This document shows, in pieces, positions 60,186 through 64,000 of a stretch of 64,000 nucleotides of DNA. The stretch's first letter is position 1; every line of letters starts with the position of its first letter. Where the stretch lies: positions 1 to 64,000 of the forward strand of contig NZ_JALJZY010000010.1 of the NCBI RefSeq assembly GCF_024171525.1. Direction: 5' to 3'. This DNA is from Neisseriaceae bacterium HSC-16F19 (GTDB lineage Bacteria; Pseudomonadota; Gammaproteobacteria; Burkholderiales; Neisseriaceae). Position numbers and translations under genes: made by a program. The notes below the pieces were generated by a model that did no database searches, was not told where the DNA came from, and worked only from the letters and a program-made list of their open reading frames with translations.

Positions 60186-61785
60186 GTTTTTTTTCGTCCA
60201 GACGGGAGAACAGGATGACCGGAATCAGGCCGGTAATGACCATCACCAAGGCGGGCAGGGCGGCGTAATCGTATTGGCCCTCGGTGGTGAAGGTGTAGAT
60301 GCGGGTGGCGAGCGTGTCCCAATCGTAGGGGCGGGTCATCAGGGTGATGGGCATTTCTTTCATCACATCCACAAACACCATCAGCATGGCCGTGCCCAGC
60401 GCGCCTTTGAGCAGCGGCAGATGGATGCGCCGCACCATGCGCCAGCCGGTCACGCCCAGCGAATGCGCCGCTTCTTCCTGCGAGCGGCCGATGCGCTCCA
60501 GACCGGCCTCGGCGCTGGAATAAGCCACCGCCAAAAAGCGGATGATATAGGCCGCCAGCATCACCCACAGTGTGCCCTTAATCACCGCACTGCCTTCAGG
60601 CAGCCCCAGCCAGGCCACCAGATGGTTGTCGGCCCAGGCCAACGGCACAAACACGCCCACCGCCAATACCGTGCCGGGAATGCCGTAGCCTAGGGTGGCG
60701 ATGCGCGCCGCCAATGCCGCGCCCTTGGTGTGCAGTATGCGTTTGGCCAAGGCCAGCAGCAGGGCCACGGCGGCGGTGACCACGGCGGCGGCCAGGCTGA
60801 TGATGAGCGAGTGCCAGATGTGCAGCCACAGCGCTTCGTTAAAATGGCTGTGCCAGGTTTGTTGAATCCAGGCCAAGAGTTGCAGCAGCGGTAGGATAAA
60901 GGCGGCGATGAGAATCAGCGCGCAATAGAGGGTGGCCAGCCATTTGCGGCTGCCTGAAAGCGCTTTGCGCCGTTGCTGCTGCGCCTTGCCCGCCTGAGTG
61001 AAACGGCGGCCGCCGCGGCTGAGCTGCTCCAGTGCCAGCAAGACGAATACGGCGGTAATCAGCAGTGCCGCCAGCTGTTTGGCGGTTTGCAGGGAGAAGA
61101 AATCGAACCAGGCCTGATAAATGGCGGTGGTGAAGGTGTCGTAGGAAAACACCGACACGGTACCGAAATCGGCCAGGGTTTCCATCAGCGCCAGCACCGT
61201 GCCGCCCGCGATCCACGGCCGTGCCATGGGCAGCGCCACGCGCCAGAAGGATTGTGCGGGCGAGAGGCCGAAAGAAGCGCCCACTTCCAAGGCCCGCTGA
61301 CCCATGCTGCCAAAGGCATTGCGCGACAACAGATACACATAGGGGTAAAACGTGAGGCTCATCACCGCCGCCAAGCCCCAGCGGTTGCGGATGTCCGGCA
61401 GGCCCTGTTCCCAACCCCAGTTATCGCGCAAAAAAGTGCTGACCGGGCCGGTGTAGTCAAACAGGCCCAGCTGGGTAAAGGCCAGCACATAGGCGGGCAT
61501 GGCCAGGGGCAGCATCAGACCCCAAAAGAAAAACCGCCGCAGCGGAAAATCATACATGGCGGTGAGCCAGGCACTGGTGGTGCCCAGCCAGATCACGCCG
61601 ATGCCGACACTGATCAGCAAAAAGGCGGTGTTTTTCAGCAGTTCCGGCAATTGGAATTCAAGCAGAAAATCCCAGATTTCGGCATCGAATTCGCCCAGCG
61701 CGGCCAGGATGACACCCAAGGGTATCAGCATGGCGGCCACGCACAGCCCCAGCCACAGGCGCAGTAACAGGTGTTTCACGGTCAA
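60178..61785 (-). CDS. fbpB: ferric-iron ABC transporter permease FbpB
   Basis: Inner-membrane channel of the Fe3+ importer. 535 residues with two fused permease halves, about 12 membrane segments. Two EAA loops are visible: LEVGASFGLSPAQSFWRVALP in the first half and EEAAHSLGVTGWRMVRRIHLP in the second, which bind FbpC. Fused double permeases are the norm for FbpB. Upstream lies a Fur-box-like site and a terminator that separates it from fetA. Confidence 0.9.
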   Translation of the reverse strand: MTVKHLLLRLWLGLCVAAMLIPLGVILAALGEFDAEIWDFLLEFQLPELLKNTAFLLISVGIGVIWLGTTSAWLTAMYDFPLRRFFFWGLMLPLAMPAYVLAFTQLGLFDYTGPVSTFLRDNWGWEQGLPDIRNRWGLAAVMSLTFYPYVYLLSRNAFGSMGQRALEVGASFGLSPAQSFWRVALPMARPWIAGGTVLALMETLADFGTVSVFSYDTFTTAIYQAWFDFFSLQTAKQLAALLITAVFVLLALEQLSRGGRRFTQAGKAQQQRRKALSGSRKWLATLYCALILIAAFILPLLQLLAWIQQTWHSHFNEALWLHIWHSLIISLAAAVVTAAVALLLALAKRILHTKGAALAARIATLGYGIPGTVLAVGVFVPLAWADNHLVAWLGLPEGSAVIKGTLWVMLAAYIIRFLAVAYSSAEAGLERIGRSQEEAAHSLGVTGWRMVRRIHLPLLKGALGTAMLMVFVDVMKEMPITLMTRPYDWDTLATRIYTFTTEGQYDYAALPALVMVITGLIPVILFSRLDEKKHA

Positions 61786-61836
61786 GTCCGGTCGTTCAAG
61801 CAGGGCGGCATTATGCAGTAAAAGCCTTTATATGTG

Positions 61837-61855
61837 AATAAGAATAATTGCCATT
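61837..61855. promoter_or_regulatory. putative Fur box upstream of fbpB
   Basis: TGAATAAGAATAATTGCCA resembles the 19-bp Fur consensus with AT hexamers, just upstream of fbpB on the minus strand. Iron repression of fbpBC is expected from the family. The match is partial. Confidence 0.45.
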
Positions 61856-61876
61856 GGCTTGTAAGGCGGTGTGTAG

Positions 61877-61920
61877 AAAGGCTGCCTGAAAACGCATACA
61901 GCGGTTTTCAGGCAGCCTTT
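61877..61920. terminator. DUS-pair terminator after fetA
   Basis: A perfect 17-bp stem AAAGGCTGCCTGAAAAC / GTTTTCAGGCAGCCTTT with a 10-base loop, 32 bases after the fetA stop. It should end most fetA transcripts before fbpB. Confidence 0.82.
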
Positions 61921-61952
61921 GAGGGTGACATACGTCAGGCAGGGTGTTGCTT

Positions 61953-64000
61953 TTAGAAGCGGTAGTTCACACCCAGGCGTACATCGCGTCCGGCACCCGG
62001 CCAAGTGGTAATGGTGGCTCGTTGGCTGTGCGGATAGTAGAAGCGGTTAAACAGATTGTTGACCGCAAAGTTGACGTTAAGGTTGTCGTTGTTCAGCGGC
62101 TTCCAGTTGAGGAATACGTCGGTCACGTTGTGGGTTTTGCGCACATCGGTGGAGGTCGCCTCATTGCGTACCAAGACGGTACCGGCAGATTTCTGCACGG
62201 TACGGTTGCGTACGCCCACTTCCAGATTGGGCTGGTTGAAGCGGTAGGACAAACCGGCCGTCCAAGTACGGCCTACCGGTACCGCAAACTCGGGGTTGGC
62301 ACTCAAGAGATTGTCCGGATGGGTATCGTAGATGCGCGGTTTGGCATGGGAGACGCCGATGCGGGCGGTGAGGCCGCCATCACGCCAAGCTGCACCCAAT
62401 TCGTAACCGCGGTTTTTGATATAGCCGGCATTGGTGATGTTACGCAAGTAATTAGCTTGTGTATTGTCACCGTGACGGTTTTGCGGATTGGCCAGCGCGT
62501 CTTTGATATGTTGCCAGAAATAGCTGCCGTTGGCGGAGAATTTGCCGTTGTTGTAGTTAAAACCGATTTCGGTATTGCGCGCACGCTCGGCCTTGGTGCC
62601 CTCGGCAATGGAAACGACACCGCGATTGTTTATAGGGAGGGTGATGCGGTTGATGCTGTGGGTCAGCAGGGCGTCATACAGGCGCGGGCTGCGGCTGGCA
62701 TAGTTGTGTACCACGCTGAAATTGAGCGTATCCGTCGGCTGCCAAATCATACCCAGGCTGGGGTTGAGCTTGCTGCCGGAGGCCGTTTTGCCGTCCACTG
62801 CTTTAAATTTGAAATGGTCGTAGCGCAGGCCGCCGGTGAGGGTGAAGTCGCCGATATTGTGGATGGCTTCCACATACGCACCGGTATCGGCTTTGTGCGG
62901 ATTGCTCAGGCGGTAATAAGTATTCAGGAAAGCATGCGGTTGGATTTCCTGATGGCGGTAATTGACGCCGTATTTGAGCAGGGTGTCGCCGATGCGGCTG
63001 TCCAGATTGACATTGGCACCTTTGGTGGTGATCTTGGTGGTGGTGGGACCGGGAATATTGCCGCAATAGCCGCAAGCACGGTCATCGGCGGAATAACGTG
63101 TATTTTGCATCAGATAGGCATTGGCATTCAGGGTTTCGATAAAGCCCCAGTCTTTGGCCGTCCACTCGATATTGTTGTTCACCAATGTGGTTTCCCGGTA
63201 CACAGGCGCTTGGCGTGTCAGCGGCAGTGAGGATGTGGTGGTGAACTCTTCACGAATGGTACGTTCGCCGCGCTGCTGGTCCTGCATGCGGCTGACGACC
63301 AGGCGGTGATTGCCGAAGTTGGCGCCCAGTTTGACCAAGTAATTGCGTTTGTCCAAGGCGCTGTAGGGAATGGTTTTGCCGCCGTTGATATCGTTGGCAT
63401 AGCCTTTGCCGGGCTTGTAATCGCCTTCGTCCACGCGGTTGTAAGACACCAGGCCGTCAAAAAGGCCGGCGCGGCCAAATACGGTGGCGCCGTAGCTGTG
63501 GTTGCGGTTGCTGGCGTAACCGGCGTTGACTTTCACACCCCAGTCTTTATCGAGGCCTTTGAGCAGATCTGCCGCATCCACGGTTTTGGCGATAATCGAG
63601 CCGTTGGTCTGGCCGATACCGGCACTGGCCGAGCCCGCACCTTTTTGCACGGACACGATTTTCACCAGCGCCGGATCCAGAATAAAGCGGCCTTGGTGGT
63701 AGAGAACCTGGCTGTCGGAATAGGCATTGTCGATTTTGATGTCCACCGAGTTCTGACCCATGCCGCGGATGGTCAGGAACTGTGCCGCACCGGTGCCGCC
63801 GCCAAAATCAATGGCTGGTTCGTCTTGCAGCAGCGCACGCATATCGGTGGCGGTGCTTTCGTCTTTCTCTTTCAGACGCACCACATCGGTTTTGGTTTTG
63901 CTGCCCTGGCGGTCGGCGGTGACATGGATGGTTTCCAAAGCCGCCGAATCATCCTGTGCTTGGACAGTGCTTTGTGCCCACGCAGGCAGGGCAAAGGCAT
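61953..64000 (-). CDS. fetA: ferric-enterobactin-type TonB-dependent receptor FetA (5' end outside window)
   Basis: Outer-membrane iron-siderophore receptor, FetA/FrpB of Neisseria. 682 residues are visible. The frame runs past 64000, where the last part of a signal peptide is read (AFALPAWAQ), so only a few residues are missing. LETIHVTAD is the TonB box. The plug has ALLQDEPAIDFGGGTG and VSVQKGAGSASAGIGQTNGS, both very close to meningococcal FetA as I recall it. The barrel ends DVRLGVNYRF. The loop before RLSNPHKADTGAYVEAIHN is much shorter than the hypervariable loop used in meningococcal typing. Confidence 0.93.
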   Translation of the reverse strand, partial: AFALPAWAQSTVQAQDDSAALETIHVTADRQGSKTKTDVVRLKEKDESTATDMRALLQDEPAIDFGGGTGAAQFLTIRGMGQNSVDIKIDNAYSDSQVLYHQGRFILDPALVKIVSVQKGAGSASAGIGQTNGSIIAKTVDAADLLKGLDKDWGVKVNAGYASNRNHSYGATVFGRAGLFDGLVSYNRVDEGDYKPGKGYANDINGGKTIPYSALDKRNYLVKLGANFGNHRLVVSRMQDQQRGERTIREEFTTTSSLPLTRQAPVYRETTLVNNNIEWTAKDWGFIETLNANAYLMQNTRYSADDRACGYCGNIPGPTTTKITTKGANVNLDSRIGDTLLKYGVNYRHQEIQPHAFLNTYYRLSNPHKADTGAYVEAIHNIGDFTLTGGLRYDHFKFKAVDGKTASGSKLNPSLGMIWQPTDTLNFSVVHNYASRSPRLYDALLTHSINRITLPINNRGVVSIAEGTKAERARNTEIGFNYNNGKFSANGSYFWQHIKDALANPQNRHGDNTQANYLRNITNAGYIKNRGYELGAAWRDGGLTARIGVSHAKPRIYDTHPDNLLSANPEFAVPVGRTWTAGLSYRFNQPNLEVGVRNRTVQKSAGTVLVRNEATSTDVRKTHNVTDVFLNWKPLNNDNLNVNFAVNNLFNRFYYPHSQRATITTWPGAGRDVRLGVNYRF

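Overview
The window comes from a member of the Neisseriaceae (Betaproteobacteria). Three things point there. First, the 12-mer AGGCTGCCTGAA, which is the 'simDUS' dialect of the neisserial DNA uptake sequence, is scattered throughout on both strands. Second, the cell-division cluster has the neisserial order murD-ftsW-murG-murC-ddl-ftsQ-ftsA-ftsZ. Third, a FetA-type iron receptor, a type IV pilus assembly set and Correia-like repeats are present. The dialect suggests a Simonsiella/Alysiella/Conchiformibius-like lineage or a deep Neisseria branch rather than the gonococcus/meningococcus group; the genus cannot be fixed from the sequence alone. Apart from an AT-rich insertion-sequence end at the left edge, coding DNA is GC-rich. 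No tRNA, rRNA or CRISPR array was seen.

Layout. 1-760: end of an IS transposase. 1.0-6.1 kb (minus strand): bioD, a fused pabB-pabC, a family-4-like uracil-DNA glycosylase, rimI and tsaB; the last three overlap. 6.1-7.5 kb: a FitAB/VapBC-like toxin-antitoxin pair among miniature elements. 7.5-12 kb: gluQ, a DUF1841 gene, and a GntR regulator divergent from a lactate permease with a clear operator. 12-28.4 kb: the second half of the dcw cluster, mraY to ftsZ, interrupted by six non-canonical genes and several repeats. 28.4-41 kb: truC, then a minus-strand region with the glycine cleavage genes gcvP, gcvH and gcvT separated by other genes (SGNH lipoprotein, MFS transporter, tag, aldA, a DMP19-like gene). 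A tandem glycine riboswitch precedes gcvT. 41-50 kb: lrp-like regulator, purN, a DUF3108 protein, a YbjN-like protein, rlmD, an L,D-transpeptidase, murA, a BolA-type gene, a DUF1543 gene and an ABC exporter. 50-55.5 kb: pilF-pilG-pilD-coaE-zapD-yacG. 55.7-58.7 kb: recJ, a conserved partner gene and a DUF442 phosphatase-like gene. 59.1-64 kb: fetA (cut by the window edge), fbpB and fbpC.

How the genes work together. Peptidoglycan precursor synthesis (mraY, murD, murG, murC, ddl, murA), septum assembly (ftsW, ftsQ, ftsA, ftsZ, zapD) and cross-linking (L,D-transpeptidase) dominate. Iron uptake, pilus biogenesis/competence and glycine-dependent one-carbon metabolism are the other coherent themes.

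The most distinctive content is intergenic. Four Correia-like elements are present; one sits inside a palindromic repeat whose uninterrupted copy lies 0.9 kb away, which shows TA-target insertion directly. Two further miniature inverted-repeat element families occur. At least five palindromic repeat families recur between genes, and two of them supply the stop codons of neighbouring genes. DUS pairs act as likely terminators, and one DUS lies inside the second aptamer of the glycine riboswitch.
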